Shown here piece by piece: positions 36,489-46,912 of a stretch of 64,000 nucleotides of DNA. Location of the stretch: positions 83,340 to 147,339 of the forward strand of contig JAFNXL010000041.1 in assembly GCA_017379075.1 (NCBI GenBank), in the 5' to 3' direction. Position 1 is the first letter of the stretch; each line of letters opens with the position of its first letter. The stretch comes from Bacteroidaceae bacterium. Lineage in GTDB: Bacteria > Bacteroidota > Bacteroidia > Bacteroidales > Bacteroidaceae. The notes below the pieces were generated by a model. The model saw only the letters and a program-made list of their open reading frames with translations. It ran no database searches and was not told the origin of the DNA. A program made the translations under genes and the position numbers.

Positions 36489-37682
36489 ATGAAGCGTTTT
36501 TTATTGTTTTTATACCTTATAATTTGTGCATTCCGAATGTCGGCTCAGACATTGGATTCCATACGGGTCAGTCTGATTACCTGTTCGCCAGGCAAGGAAG
36601 TGTACCAGTTGTATGGACACACTGCCTTGCGCTGTGAAAACTTCACCCAAAAGCAGGATGTGGTGTTCAACTACGGCATATTCTCTTTCCGCCAGCCTCA
36701 TTTTGTCTGGCGCTTTGTGCGTGGCGAATGTGACTATATGGTTATGGGAATCGACTGGAAGTATTTCCCCTTGGATTATGAAGAGCGCGGTTCGGGAATT
36801 GTGGCACAGGAACTGAATCTGACCAGATTGGAGGCTAATGTCCTCTATGCCGGTCTGATGGCAAACTGCCAGCCTGAGAATTGCGAATATAGATACAATT
36901 TTCTTTACAATAACTGTACCACAAAAGTGCGCGATATGATAGAGAAAGCCGTTATGGGGCGTATCGCTTATCCGCAGTTGGAAGAGAAGAAAACATACCG
37001 CCAAATTTTGCATGAATACACCAGGGAAGATTTATGGGCTGCCGAGGGAAATGATTTTCTCTTGGGAGGGAGTGTAGATACCGTCCTTTCTGACCGTGCC
37101 GCCATGTTCGCTCCGGAATACATGCAATGGTTTGCCGAGGGAGCGCAGATTTACGCTGACGACGGCTCGCTCAGACCGTTGGTGAAGAATACGGAAATTA
37201 TTTTACAAGAAAGGCTGTCGGATGTAGGCGAAAACTCTTCTCCTGGTTACCAGAAATATCTCTATGCCCCGCTGTCAGTGGCCTGCCTTTTCCTTCTGTT
37301 CTGTGTGTTGGTTGTCCTTTTGGAGAAAGCGATTCGTAGGATGATATGGATTTGGGATGTCGTGCTGTTGCTGGCGCAAGGCGTAGTGGGTTGTATCTTG
37401 GCTTTTATGTTCCTTTTTTCGGAACATCCGGCAGTGGATTCCAACTGGCTTCTCTGGCCTTTCTCTCCCTTGGCTCTTTTTGCCATCCCAAACGTGGTTT
37501 TAGCAGCAATAAAACGCAGACGTACCTTCTGGCATGCATTCCATTTGGCTTATTTGACCTTTTTTATAATATTTAGTCACTGGATACCACAAGATTTCGG
37601 ACAAATTGTCGTACCTTTGGCACTGGCTTTGCTTACAAGGCCCGTTAGTTACCAAATTTACTATAAAAGAAACAGATTGTGA
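36489..37682 (+). CDS. DUF4105 (Lnb-like) membrane protein
   Basis: A signal peptide (MKRFLLFLYLIICAFRMSA) is followed by a periplasmic DUF4105 domain. It has GKEVYQLYGHTALRCEN, FNYGIFSFRQPHFVWRFVRG and YNFLYNNCTTKVRDMIE. Four or more hydrophobic helices follow at the C-terminus. The family's N-terminal domain is papain/NlpC-like; the His of GHTALR and Cys of NNCTTK are the likely catalytic pair. Members include Lnb, described as a lipoprotein N-acyltransferase in Bacteroides; orthology here is likely but not shown. ATG 36489 is preferred over the upstream TTG because it starts a clean signal peptide. The stop overlaps the next GTG start. Confidence 0.8.
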   Translation: MKRFLLFLYLIICAFRMSAQTLDSIRVSLITCSPGKEVYQLYGHTALRCENFTQKQDVVFNYGIFSFRQPHFVWRFVRGECDYMVMGIDWKYFPLDYEERGSGIVAQELNLTRLEANVLYAGLMANCQPENCEYRYNFLYNNCTTKVRDMIEKAVMGRIAYPQLEEKKTYRQILHEYTREDLWAAEGNDFLLGGSVDTVLSDRAAMFAPEYMQWFAEGAQIYADDGSLRPLVKNTEIILQERLSDVGENSSPGYQKYLYAPLSVACLFLLFCVLVVLLEKAIRRMIWIWDVVLLLAQGVVGCILAFMFLFSEHPAVDSNWLLWPFSPLALFAIPNVVLAAIKRRRTFWHAFHLAYLTFFIIFSHWIPQDFGQIVVPLALALLTRPVSYQIYYKRNRL

Positions 37683-39274
37683 CAAACTTATCTGCACAAA
37701 GAATCAGACTGCTGACCTCGTTGCTCATACTGATGTCAGTGGCAGGCGCCGAGGCCCAGACCGCACCGGAAGTCCCCCGGTTGGTGGTGAATGTCGTCAT
37801 TGACCAACTGCGCACGGACTACATGGAGGCATTCTCTCCTTTATACAGCGAACGCGGCTTCATGCGCTTGCTGAAACAGGGCCGTGTCTACACTCAGGCA
37901 GAGTATCCTTTTGCCAATCCCGACCGCGCTTCGGCCATTGCCTGTTTCATGAGTGGTACCAGCCCTTATGAAAACGGTATTGTGGGTGAACGCTGGCTGG
38001 ACCGTCAGACGCTTACTCCTGTATATTGTGTGGATGACAAAGAGTTCCAGGGCCAGCATACCACTGTAGCGTCTTCGCCCCAACATTTGGGTGTTTCCAC
38101 GATTACGGACGAGCTGAAGGTGGCAACCGAAGGCAACGGTTTGGTATATGCCATTGCGCCAACCCGTGATGCGGCGGTGCTTATGGCCGGCCATGCAGGA
38201 GATGGCGCATTCTGGTTCAATGAAGAAACCGGAGACTGGTGTAGTACCAGCTATTACGGCGCTTTCCCTGAATGGGCTGCGGCATATAACAAGACATCTT
38301 CCGTAAAGCAGCGTATTTCCAAACTTGAATGGGAACCGCTGAATGAACTGGTGGGCAAATACAATTATTTTGTCTCCGGTGCCGAGAAGAAACCTTTCAA
38401 ACATAAGTTTACGGGCGAACGCAAGTTCCGTCAGTTCCTGGCCAGCGCGCCAATGAACGAGGAAACCAATAACTTCGTCCGTGAAGTGCTGAAGAACACT
38501 CAAGTGGGACTGGACGATGTGACGGACATCTTGAACGTTGCATATTATGCGGGCAATTTCGATCACCAGTCAGTGCCCCAGGCTCCTATAGAACTGCAGG
38601 ACACCTATGTGCGTCTGGATAGAGATTTGGGTGACTTGTTTGAGTATCTTGAGAAAAGAGTGGGGCAGGGCCGTGTCCTGTTTGCCATCACCAGTACAGG
38701 CAACGCAGAACCAGATGACATTGTAGACCTGAGCAAATACCGCATCCCCACCGGAACTTTCTCCATTACCAAGGCCAAGCTTCTGCTCAATATGTATCTG
38801 ATTGCCGTCTACGGGCCAGGTGAATATGTGGAGACTTGCCTTGATAACCAATTGTATCTCAATTTGAAACTGATTGAGAATCGCAACCTCAATCTTACTG
38901 AGATACTTGACCGTTGCAGCGATTTCCTTATCCAACTCAGCGGTGTGCGCGATGTGTTCTCCAGCCAGCGCCTGGCTTTGGGCGCGGGTATTCCCGGCGT
39001 GAACGAACTGCGCAACGCTTATAACCCCAAGAGTTCGGGCGATATTCTTATCCAGGTTTCTCCCGGTTGGACATTAGTGAATGAAAACACCCATGAGCAG
39101 ACCATTTGTCGCGAATCCTATATCGGTTTCCCGCTCTTCTTTATGGGATGCAATATTGTGCCTGAAAAGATTACCACACCGGTAACCATAGATTATGTGG
39201 CGCCAACCTTGGCAAAGTCCATGCGTATCAGGGCTCCCAATGCCTGCAGCCTGGCTCCATTGCACAATCATTGA
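37679..39274 (+). CDS. Alkaline phosphatase-superfamily protein lacking metal-ligand motifs
   Basis: The 531-residue exported protein aligns in layout with type I phosphodiesterase/PafA-like phosphatases: LVVNVVIDQLRTDYMEAF, CFMSGTSPYENGIVGERW, LQDTYVRLDRDLGDLFEYL, VGQGRVLFAITSTGNAEP. The usual TADHG-type metal motif is replaced by TSTGNA. The DYxGHxYGP-type segment is replaced by FDHQSVPQAP, and the nucleophile region reads NPDRASAIACF. It is probably a pseudo-enzyme or has changed chemistry. It starts with GTG overlapping the previous stop (GTGA), so it is coupled to the Lnb-like gene, with secA next. Confidence 0.75.
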   Translation: MTNLSAQRIRLLTSLLILMSVAGAEAQTAPEVPRLVVNVVIDQLRTDYMEAFSPLYSERGFMRLLKQGRVYTQAEYPFANPDRASAIACFMSGTSPYENGIVGERWLDRQTLTPVYCVDDKEFQGQHTTVASSPQHLGVSTITDELKVATEGNGLVYAIAPTRDAAVLMAGHAGDGAFWFNEETGDWCSTSYYGAFPEWAAAYNKTSSVKQRISKLEWEPLNELVGKYNYFVSGAEKKPFKHKFTGERKFRQFLASAPMNEETNNFVREVLKNTQVGLDDVTDILNVAYYAGNFDHQSVPQAPIELQDTYVRLDRDLGDLFEYLEKRVGQGRVLFAITSTGNAEPDDIVDLSKYRIPTGTFSITKAKLLLNMYLIAVYGPGEYVETCLDNQLYLNLKLIENRNLNLTEILDRCSDFLIQLSGVRDVFSSQRLALGAGIPGVNELRNAYNPKSSGDILIQVSPGWTLVNENTHEQTICRESYIGFPLFFMGCNIVPEKITTPVTIDYVAPTLAKSMRIRAPNACSLAPLHNH

Positions 39275-39320
39275 TGTTTACCAATTTAATTATTTCAGAA
39301 AAAACAAATAAAAATAAGAT

Positions 39321-42300
39321 ATGGATATTTCCAAATTCCTAGTAAAACTTTTCGGAGACAAGAAGTCTCGCGACCTTAAGGCATACCGTCCCTTGGTGGA
39401 GATGGTAACGAAAGCCTATCCTGCGGTTCAGGCGCTCAGCCACGATGAGCTCCGTGCCCGCACTGCCGCAATCAAAAAGCAGATTGCAGATTCTGCCTTG
39501 GACCTCAAGAAAGAGATTCAGGAGTTGAAAGACAAGGTGAAGGTTACTGATATTCAGGACCGTGCTCCTCTTTTTGCACAGATTGACAAACTGGAAAAAG
39601 AAGTACTGGAACGTTATGAGGAGGTACTGAATGAAGTGCGTCCCGAGGTGTTTGCCATCGTTAAAAGCACAGCGGAACGTTTCACCAACAATGAAACCAT
39701 TGAAGTTACCGCAACAGACTTTGACCGTACTTTGGCTGCCCGTTTCGACTTTGTGGAGATTCAGGACGACAAGGCCATCTATTCAAACCATTGGATAGCA
39801 GGCGGAAACGACATGAAGTGGGCTATGGTTCACTTTGATGTGCAGTTGTTCGGAGGTACAGTGCTGCATCAGGGAAAAATCGCCGAGATGTTTACCGGAG
39901 AGGGTAAGACCCTTACCGCCACACTTCCCGTTTTCCTTAACGCCTTGACTGGCAATGGAGTTCATGTGGTAACAGTCAATGATTATTTGGCCAAGCGTGA
40001 CTCTGAATGGATGGGACCCATTTACATGTTCCATGGTCTCAGCGTGGATTGCATTGACAAGCACCAGCCCAACAGCGAGGCACGTCGTCGTGCTTACTTG
40101 GCAGATATCACCTTCGGTACAAATAACGAATTCGGTTTCGACTATTTGCGTGACAACATGGCGCAGAATCCTCAGGATTTGGTACAGCGCATGCACAATT
40201 ACGCCATTGTCGATGAGGTGGACTCCGTGTTGATTGACGATGCCCGTACACCTCTTATTATATCTGGCCCCGTGCCCCGCGGCGAGGATCAGCAGTTTGA
40301 ACAGTATCAGCCGCTTGTGGAAAGCTTGGTAGGTGTACAGCGCCAGTTGGCAACCCAATACCTGGCAGAGGCCAAGCGTTTGATTGCTGAAGGACAACAA
40401 GAGAATAACAAGGAGAAAACCGCGGACGGTTTCCTTGCACTTTACAGAAGTCACAAGGCGCTGCCCAAGAACAAACCCCTTATCAAGTTCCTTTCAGAAC
40501 CCGGTATCAAGGCCGGTATGCTGGCCACTGAGGAAATCTACATGGAGAACAACAACCGCCGCATGCCCGAGGCAACCAACCCTCTCTATTTTGTGGTAGA
40601 AGAAAAGCAGAACAGTGTAGATTTGACAGACAAGGGTAATGAATGGCTGGCCGCACAGGTTAATGATCCCGACTTGTTCGTGTTGCCCGACATGGCCACT
40701 ATCATGGCAAACATTGAGAATAGCGATGCTACAGATGAAGAGCGCTTGGAACTGAAAGACAAGGCATATAACGACTACGCCACCAAGAGTGAGCGCGTAC
40801 ACACCATTCAGCAGCTGCTCAAGGCTTATACCATGTTCAACCTCAATGACGAGTATGTTATTCAGGATGGCGAAATCAAGATTGTAGACGAGCAGACTGG
40901 CCGTATCATGGAGGGCCGTCGTTGGAGCGATGGCTTGCATCAGGCAGTAGAGGCTAAGGAGCATGTGAAGGTGCAGGCTGCCACCCAGACTTATGCCACC
41001 ATCACTTTGCAGAATTACTTCCGTATGTATCACAAATTGAGCGGTATGACCGGTACGGCAGTTACGGAAGCGGGCGAATTCTGGGACATTTACAAACTGG
41101 ACGTTGTAGAAGTGCCCACTAATCGTTCTGTAATTCGTGATGACCAGAACGACCGCGTCTACAAGACCCAACGCGAGAAGTATAAGGCTGTGATTCTGGA
41201 AGTGGAAAAGATGCGTAACAGCGGACGTCCCGTGCTCGTGGGTACAACAAGCGTGGAGATTTCTGAAATGCTGAGCAAGATGTTGCAGATGCGCAAGATA
41301 CCACACCAGGTTCTTAACGCCAAATTGCACCAGAAGGAAGCAGATATTGTGGCATTGGCCGGACAGAGCACTAAGGGAACCGTAATGGTGGATGGAAAAC
41401 CCGAAGAACGTATGCTGGGTACTGTTACCATCGCTACCAACATGGCGGGTCGTGGTACTGACATTAAGTTGGCCGCAGACGTGAAGGAAGCCGGAGGTTT
41501 GGCCATCATCGGTACGGAACGTCATGAGAGCCGTCGTGTGGATCGCCAGCTTCGCGGACGTTCCGGACGTCAGGGAGACCCCGGTAGCAGTATTTTCTTC
41601 GTGAGTCTTGAAGACAAACTGATGCGCCTTTTTGCCAGTGAACGTATTGCCAAAGTAATGGACCGTCTTGGATTCGAAGAAGGCGAAATGATAGAACATC
41701 CCATGATTACCCGCAGCATTGAGAATGCGCAGAAGAAGGTGGAGGAAAACCACTTCGGTGTGCGTAAGCGTCTGTTGGAGTATGATGACGTGATGAACAA
41801 ACAGCGTACCGTTATCTACGAAAAGCGTCGTCATGCGCTCATGGGCGAACGTCTTGGCATGGACATCAGCGATATGATTTGGGATCGTGTGTGCCATATC
41901 ATCGAGAATAATGATTTCGACGGTTGCCGCGAGATGTTCTTGTCTACATTGGCGATGGAAGTGCCTTTCACTGCGGAACAACTTGAAAGCATGCGCCGTG
42001 AGGAACTTTGCGAAGAAGCATACCAGAAGGTAATGGAACGTTTCAAGCAGAAAGTTGCTATCATGGCAGGTAATGCCAACAAGGTGGTAAAGGCTATATA
42101 TGAAAGTCCTCAAGGCCAGATGTACGAAAATCTTATGGTGCCTGTTCTTGCTGGTAACCGCCAGTATAACATTCCTGCTAATCTGAAGGAAGCCTATGAA
42201 AGCGAATCACAGACAGTAGTAACCGCTTTCCACAAGGCCATTATGCTCCACATTATTGACGATGCTTGGAAGGAGAATCTCCGTCTGTTGGATGAACTCA

Positions 42301-42674
42301 AACATAGTGTTCACAATGCAAGTTATGAACAGAAGGATCCGCTTTTGATTTTCAAACTTGAAAGTGTGAAGCTCTTTGACAATATGGTTAATCAGATAAA
42401 TGACCGCACGGTCAGCATTATCATGCGTGCCATGATTCCCGAGGTGGAAATCCGTCAGGAAGCACCGGCTCCCGAATTGCCCAGACGTCAGCCAGAGTTG
42501 ACAGAAACGCATGAAAGCCTCACTGACGAGGCGCAAGCGCGTGCGGCGGCACAGGATACTCGTGGACGTCAGCCTGTACAACCAATCCGTGCGGAAAAGC
42601 TTCCCGGACGAAATGACCCCTGCCCTTGTGGAAGCGGACTGAAATTCAAGAACTGCCACGGCCGTAATCTCTGA
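39321..42674 (+). CDS. secA: Protein translocase motor SecA
   Basis: This 1,117-residue ATPase drives preproteins through SecYEG. It has Walker [17 protein letters not shown], the DEAD-type motif [20 protein letters not shown], the preprotein cross-linking region, [28 protein letters not shown] and [16 protein letters not shown]-terminal SEC-C zinc motif is [17 protein letters not shown]. It is longer than E. coli SecA because of lineage-typical insertions in the N-terminal region, around residues 50-90 and 330-390. Confidence 0.97.
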   Translation: MDISKFLVKLFGDKKSRDLKAYRPLVEMVTKAYPAVQALSHDELRARTAAIKKQIADSALDLKKEIQELKDKVKVTDIQDRAPLFAQIDKLEKEVLERYEEVLNEVRPEVFAIVKSTAERFTNNETIEVTATDFDRTLAARFDFVEIQDDKAIYSNHWIAGGNDMKWAMVHFDVQLFGGTVLHQGKIAEMFTGEGKTLTATLPVFLNALTGNGVHVVTVNDYLAKRDSEWMGPIYMFHGLSVDCIDKHQPNSEARRRAYLADITFGTNNEFGFDYLRDNMAQNPQDLVQRMHNYAIVDEVDSVLIDDARTPLIISGPVPRGEDQQFEQYQPLVESLVGVQRQLATQYLAEAKRLIAEGQQENNKEKTADGFLALYRSHKALPKNKPLIKFLSEPGIKAGMLATEEIYMENNNRRMPEATNPLYFVVEEKQNSVDLTDKGNEWLAAQVNDPDLFVLPDMATIMANIENSDATDEERLELKDKAYNDYATKSERVHTIQQLLKAYTMFNLNDEYVIQDGEIKIVDEQTGRIMEGRRWSDGLHQAVEAKEHVKVQAATQTYATITLQNYFRMYHKLSGMTGTAVTEAGEFWDIYKLDVVEVPTNRSVIRDDQNDRVYKTQREKYKAVILEVEKMRNSGRPVLVGTTSVEISEMLSKMLQMRKIPHQVLNAKLHQKEADIVALAGQSTKGTVMVDGKPEERMLGTVTIATNMAGRGTDIKLAADVKEAGGLAIIGTERHESRRVDRQLRGRSGRQGDPGSSIFFVSLEDKLMRLFASERIAKVMDRLGFEEGEMIEHPMITRSIENAQKKVEENHFGVRKRLLEYDDVMNKQRTVIYEKRRHALMGERLGMDISDMIWDRVCHIIENNDFDGCREMFLSTLAMEVPFTAEQLESMRREELCEEAYQKVMERFKQKVAIMAGNANKVVKAIYESPQGQMYENLMVPVLAGNRQYNIPANLKEAYESESQTVVTAFHKAIMLHIIDDAWKENLRLLDELKHSVHNASYEQKDPLLIFKLESVKLFDNMVNQINDRTVSIIMRAMIPEVEIRQEAPAPELPRRQPELTETHESLTDEAQARAAAQDTRGRQPVQPIRAEKLPGRNDPCPCGSGLKFKNCHGRNL

Positions 42675-42736
42675 TGAGATGGCCGTGAGCAGATGATTGC
42701 CAGAAACCTAAAATCAAAAAACACATTTATAGACTT

Positions 42737-43177
42737 ATGGAAGCAACTCAACAGACGCTGCAGCAGATTGAACGTGCCATCACAAAGGTGGCAGGCAAGT
42801 ATTCACAACTTGAAGAACCTGTGCTGACGGATATCTACATCCAGGTCATACAGGAAAGTGGTGAGATTCTGGTATATAACGACGATGACGTGGAACTTCA
42901 TCGTTGTGTAGTGGAAGAATGGATAGAGAACACACAAGAGGATTTCTATAACCAGATTGTGCCAGTCCTCTCCCAATGTATCAGCAAATCGCGTACAGTG
43001 GTGGATACCATGCAGATCATGCGTCCGTTCTCGTTCGTCTTGGTAGATGATGAACACGAGACCGTCCAGGATATTATGTATATCGATAATGAAGAGACGG
43101 TGATCTTGGACGGAAAGTTGCTCAAAGGGATGGATGAGGAACTTGAAGCGTTCCTACGTCATTTGTTAGAAGATTAA
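42737..43177 (+). CDS. Conserved small acidic protein of unknown function
   Basis: This 146-residue, strongly acidic, soluble protein has no signal peptide or membrane segment. It is mostly helical at the ends (QTLQQIERAITKVAGKYSQ, MDEELEAFLRHLLED) with beta segments between (TDIYIQVIQESGEILVYN, FSFVLVDDEHETVQDIMYID). I do not recognise a domain. It lies 62 nt after secA and is followed by a strong terminator, so it is probably the last gene of the secA transcript. Codon usage matches its neighbours. Confidence 0.7.
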   Translation: MEATQQTLQQIERAITKVAGKYSQLEEPVLTDIYIQVIQESGEILVYNDDDVELHRCVVEEWIENTQEDFYNQIVPVLSQCISKSRTVVDTMQIMRPFSFVLVDDEHETVQDIMYIDNEETVILDGKLLKGMDEELEAFLRHLLED

Positions 43178-43184
43178 GGTTGGC

Positions 43185-43213
43185 AAAAAAAGCGGGAATC
43201 TCCCGCTTTTTTT
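43185..43213. terminator. Intrinsic terminator after the secA unit
   Basis: Seven A residues and GCGGGA (43185-43197) pair with TCCCGC and seven T residues (43201-43213) around a 3-nt loop. The symmetry allows use from both strands. Confidence 0.9.
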
Positions 43214-43345
43214 ATTGCCTATAGGTCATTGCAGGATCTGATGTGTAGGCTTTTGCAGTGGAATGGTTTTAGAGCAATGAAACATATAGTCTTTATAAAC
43301 TTATGGAGAGAACTACAATTAATCGCTCCTAGCCTATTCCTCAAT

Positions 43346-44980
43346 TCATTTCTTTTCCAGTTCTTGCAGGTTCTGCATTTTTTTGTTTTCTAGGAATTCG
43401 TAGATGCCGCAGAGGTGTTCGCGGACGCGTTGGTTGCCGAATTCGTAGACTTTCGTGACAAGACCGTCCAGGAAGTCACGGTCATGGCTGACGACAATGA
43501 GGGTGCCGTCAAAGTCGATGAGCGCCTGCTTGAGTATGTCCTTGGTCTTCATATCGAGGTGGTTGGTCGGCTCGTCAAGGATAAGGAGATTTACGGGTTC
43601 GAGCAGAAGTTTGAGGATGGCAAGACGGGTGCGTTCGCCACCTGAGAGCACTTTAACCTTCTTTGTGCTTTCCTCACCGCCAAACATGAATGCGCCGAGC
43701 ATGTCACGAATTTTGAGACGGACATCTCCTTTGGCCACATCGTCAATGGTTTGGAACACGGTGAGTTCCTCATCGAGTAGGGAAGCCTGATTCTGGGCAA
43801 AATAACCAATCTGTACGTTGTGGCCGAGGGTGAGCGTGCCTTCATGCTCAAGTTGGTTCATGATGCACTTGACCATGGTGGACTTTCCTTCACCGTTTCG
43901 ACCCACGAAAGCGACCTTCTCGCCACGCTCAATCATGAATGATGCGTTGCGGAAGATTAGCTTGTCACCGAAAGACTTGCCTACCATATCTGCCTGTACT
44001 GGATATGTGCCGCTACGAGGTGAGGGAGGGAACTTGAGGCGCAGACGTGATGTGTCTTCTTCGTCCACCTCTACAAGTTCAAGTTTCTCGAGCATCTTGA
44101 CACGGCTTTTCACCTGGAGCGTCTTTGCATAGGTGCCCTTGAAGCGTTCGATGAAGTCGCGCGTCTCCTGAATCATCTTCTGCTGTTCTTCGTATTGCTT
44201 CTGCTGTTGCTCGCGGCGTTCTTTGCGCAGTTCAAGGTAGTGGCTGTAGGTGGCCTTGTAGTCGTAGATGCGTCCCATGGTGACCTCTATTGTACGGTTG
44301 GTGATCATATCCACGAACTTGCGGTCGTGGCTGATGACGACCACAGCCTTTGAAGAGGTTTTGATGAATTCCTCAAGCCATTGAATACTGTCTATGTCGA
44401 GGTGGTTCGTAGGCTCGTCGAGCAACAAAACGTCTGGATCCTTTAGCAGTAGTTTCGCCAATTCGATGCGCATGCGCCATCCACCGGAGAACTGGCTGGT
44501 AGGCTTGTTGAAATCGGAGCGTTCAAATCCCAAACCGAGGAGTGTCTTCTCTACATTCTCTTCAAAGTGGGTCATGTCAATGGCATAGAACTTTTCGCTG
44601 AGTTGGCTCACCTGCTCTATGAGTTGCATGTAGGAGTCGCTCTCGTAATCAGTGCGTTGTGTGAGTTCCTCGTTCATGCGCTCAATCTCCTTTTCCACTT
44701 CGCGCAAATGGGCAAAGGCCTGGGAGGCCTCTTCAAAGACGGTGCGCCCGTCTTCGGTCATGAGGTGCTGGGGCAGATATGCCACCACGCAGTCGCGGGG
44801 AATGTTCACGGTTCCCGATGTAGGCTGGCGCACACCTGCCAATATCTTCAGAAGGGTACTTTTTCCGGCACCGTTTCTTCCCATAAGCGCGATGCGGTCC
44901 TTCTCGTTGATAATGAATGATATGTCCTTAAAAAGTGTGGTGCCGCCGAACTCAACGGCAAGAGACTCTGCTGAAATCAT
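43346..44980 (-). CDS. ABC-F family ATPase
   Basis: The 544-residue protein has two ABC domains and no membrane segments. Domain 1 has Walker A MGRNGAGKSTL, signature QFSGGWRMRIELAKLL and Walker B VLLLDEPTNHLD; domain 2 has VGRNGEGKSTM, LSGGERTRLAILKLLL and LLILDEPTNHLD. A basic/Gln-rich linker (LRKERREQQQKQYEEQQKM) joins them. ABC-F proteins act at the ribosome (EttA/YbiT/Uup type), relieving stalling or protecting against antibiotics; the subtype is not decided here. The next minus-strand gene upstream is the 50-residue membrane protein. Confidence 0.9.
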   Translation of the reverse strand: MISAESLAVEFGGTTLFKDISFIINEKDRIALMGRNGAGKSTLLKILAGVRQPTSGTVNIPRDCVVAYLPQHLMTEDGRTVFEEASQAFAHLREVEKEIERMNEELTQRTDYESDSYMQLIEQVSQLSEKFYAIDMTHFEENVEKTLLGLGFERSDFNKPTSQFSGGWRMRIELAKLLLKDPDVLLLDEPTNHLDIDSIQWLEEFIKTSSKAVVVISHDRKFVDMITNRTIEVTMGRIYDYKATYSHYLELRKERREQQQKQYEEQQKMIQETRDFIERFKGTYAKTLQVKSRVKMLEKLELVEVDEEDTSRLRLKFPPSPRSGTYPVQADMVGKSFGDKLIFRNASFMIERGEKVAFVGRNGEGKSTMVKCIMNQLEHEGTLTLGHNVQIGYFAQNQASLLDEELTVFQTIDDVAKGDVRLKIRDMLGAFMFGGEESTKKVKVLSGGERTRLAILKLLLEPVNLLILDEPTNHLDMKTKDILKQALIDFDGTLIVVSHDRDFLDGLVTKVYEFGNQRVREHLCGIYEFLENKKMQNLQELEKK

Positions 44981-45012
44981 ATTATTTGTTTGTGTTATAA
45001 TAGGGTGGGGAA

Positions 45013-45165
45013 TTATTCGTCTTCTGTCTCTTCCTCTGTGAAGGCTTCCATGATGATGCGGAACTTCTGTGGAAGGTTATATTCGTAATAGGCGAATTCT
45101 ATGAATACAGCCAGATAGAATATGGCCAGGAAAACGAGCCATCCGATTAAAATATACAATGCCAT
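45013..45165 (-). CDS. Small single-pass membrane protein, 50 residues
   Basis: An ATG at 45165 starts a 50-residue frame ending at TAA 45013. Residues 2-22 are hydrophobic (ALYILIGWLVFLAIFYLAVF), followed by EFAYYEYNLPQKFRIIMEAF and an acidic tail TEEETEDE. Hydrophobic and charged parts are cleanly separated, as in real small membrane proteins. It lies between the YihY-family gene (41 nt upstream) and the ABC-F gene (32 nt downstream), all minus strand, so a shared transcript is likely. The function is unknown. Confidence 0.6.
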   Translation of the reverse strand: MALYILIGWLVFLAIFYLAVFIEFAYYEYNLPQKFRIIMEAFTEEETEDE

Positions 45166-45206
45166 ATGTGATATAATGAGGTTATAATTGCGTTCTTTTT
45201 AATGTG

Positions 45207-46490
45207 TTATATGTCTACCAACAATGCGTTTCTGTGCGCGTTTCTATATTTGCGCAGGGTGTCCCATTCCTTTGTGTTCAGTTGCCATCTTCGGGATAGA
45301 CTTTCCGTGCCCATGCAGTCTATATGGTTCAGCACCTTGTCTATTGTCATGTGACTGATGTCCATTGCTGGGAGATAGTGTGTCTGCGTTCCGCGTTCGT
45401 TATGGAACGATACAAGCAATCTCATCTGCACCAGTTCTTCCAGGAGCAGGCGCACCAGGCTTTGTGGCAATTGTGTGTCGCGTGCCAGCGTGTTTGCCGA
45501 GAAGGGAGAATTCCCGGCAACGAACCTCTTGCATATCCGGCTCATGAGCAACAGACAGATGGCATCTCTGTACCGTCGGCTCAGGTGCTGGCTGCTGCGC
45601 TCGAACACATAGTCTTCCATGTTCTGTGCAGCATAGCACATCCTTGCGCCGATAAGGCAGATTGTCCACGAAATCTGAAGCCAGAGCATGAAGAAGGGGA
45701 TGGCAGCAAACGAACCGTATATGGCGTTGTAGCTGCTCAGCTTGATCTGGAAATGCAGATAAAAGATCTGTACTCCCTGGAACACCGCCGCTGCCAGTAT
45801 GCTGGGAATGATGACATACTTAAACTTCACCGGTGTGTTCGGCATAAGTTTGTACAGGAGCATGAGGGCAATCGTAAGCAGAAAACTGGGCGTAATCTTG
45901 AGCAGCGATTGAATGGTGTGGCTGACGAGCTGGAAATCGGGCAGTATGCTCTTGAAGGTCATGAGGAAAAGGCTGATACCGCTGGACACGATGATGGCAA
46001 TAGGTAAAAGGAAGAATACACTCACGTAGTCCGTGAACCTGCGGTAGACATTGCGCGAATTGCCCACATGCCAGATGGTATTGAACGCCACTTCAATGTT
46101 GCTGGTGAGGCTGATGATGATGTACAGCAACATTATCAGACCCACACCGATGAAGACTCCGCTATGTGTGTTTTGCAGATAGGAGTCGATGAACGTAAGC
46201 ACATGTTCTGTCAGTTCCGGATTCATCTGCAGGGATTCGCGCACATTGTCCTCTATCAATTCGCCAAATCCGAACCCTCTTGCCACGGCAAACACAATGG
46301 CCAGTACGGGCACGGCAGCCATCATGCTGGAATAGGTCAGTGCCGATGCAAAGTTCATCAGATTGTCTTTGGTAAAGCTTTCAATGATGATAATCAGAAA
46401 CTTCAGACTACGGTAAAGCCATCTGCGCCCCTTGCTCAGGGACGTTTCGTCAATATTCCATATAAGTTCCAGTTTGTCAAGCTTTATCAT
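45207..46490 (-). CDS. YihY/UPF0761 family inner-membrane protein
   Basis: The 427-residue protein has a membrane core of about six helices typical of YihY (once misnamed RNase BN). Segments include FASALTYSSMMAAVPVLAIVFA, GVFIGVGLIMLLYIIISL and FFLLPIAIIVSSGISLFLM. SYNAIYGSFAAIPFFMLWLQ and SWTICLIGARMCYA follow. The C-terminal about 120 residues form a soluble, winged-helix-like extension (LARDTQLPQSLVRLLLEELVQMRLL). The molecular function of the family is not established. Confidence 0.88.
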   Translation of the reverse strand: MIKLDKLELIWNIDETSLSKGRRWLYRSLKFLIIIIESFTKDNLMNFASALTYSSMMAAVPVLAIVFAVARGFGFGELIEDNVRESLQMNPELTEHVLTFIDSYLQNTHSGVFIGVGLIMLLYIIISLTSNIEVAFNTIWHVGNSRNVYRRFTDYVSVFFLLPIAIIVSSGISLFLMTFKSILPDFQLVSHTIQSLLKITPSFLLTIALMLLYKLMPNTPVKFKYVIIPSILAAAVFQGVQIFYLHFQIKLSSYNAIYGSFAAIPFFMLWLQISWTICLIGARMCYAAQNMEDYVFERSSQHLSRRYRDAICLLLMSRICKRFVAGNSPFSANTLARDTQLPQSLVRLLLEELVQMRLLVSFHNERGTQTHYLPAMDISHMTIDKVLNHIDCMGTESLSRRWQLNTKEWDTLRKYRNAHRNALLVDI

Positions 46491-46534
46491 GGACGGACAG
46501 CCTTGTTGTCAATCATTGATCTGAAAAAAATGAA

Positions 46535-46910
46535 AAAACCAGCAGCAGGCCTGTAAGCCGGGTTCTGTTTCCGCGCATCGGCACGGACGCCTGTCATTTA
46601 TCTACGATCCGTGTCACCACGAACCTCTATCGTTCTACCCTCCGGCTCAGACGGACCGCCTTCTCTTTTTGTTCGCCGGTATACATGAACTTTCAACTCC
46701 CGGAATGCACAGCACCGATGTCACCACCGGCCTGGTAGGCTCTTGCCCCACCTTCTCACCCTTACCCCGACGAGCGGGGCGGTTATTTTCTTCTACATGA
46801 TCAGACCCTCACGAATCTCTTCTCGTTAGGAAGCGGGATGTCCTGCGTTGCCCGGACTTTCCTCTTGCCATAAAAATGGCCAGCGACAAGCCGGCCTACT
46901 GCTGGTCGTT
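46535..46910 (-). ncRNA. rnpB: RNase P RNA (bacterial class A)
   Basis: On the minus strand the RNA carries the conserved GAGGAAAGTCCGG near its 5' end and ACAGAACCCGGCTTA near its 3' end. The P1 ends pair (CCAGCAG...GGCC with GGCC...CTGCTGG). The 3' arm is followed by a run of T. A -7 box (TAACTTTG, 46920-46913) ends 3 nt before the proposed 5' end. The RNA matures tRNA 5' ends together with RnpA. Exact ends are approximate. Confidence 0.92.
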
Positions 46911-46912
46911 GG

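Noticed and set aside
40494-42113. Open frame of 539 codons antisense to secA
   Set aside because: secA motifs are continuous on the plus strand, and the antisense translation is low in recognisable structure.
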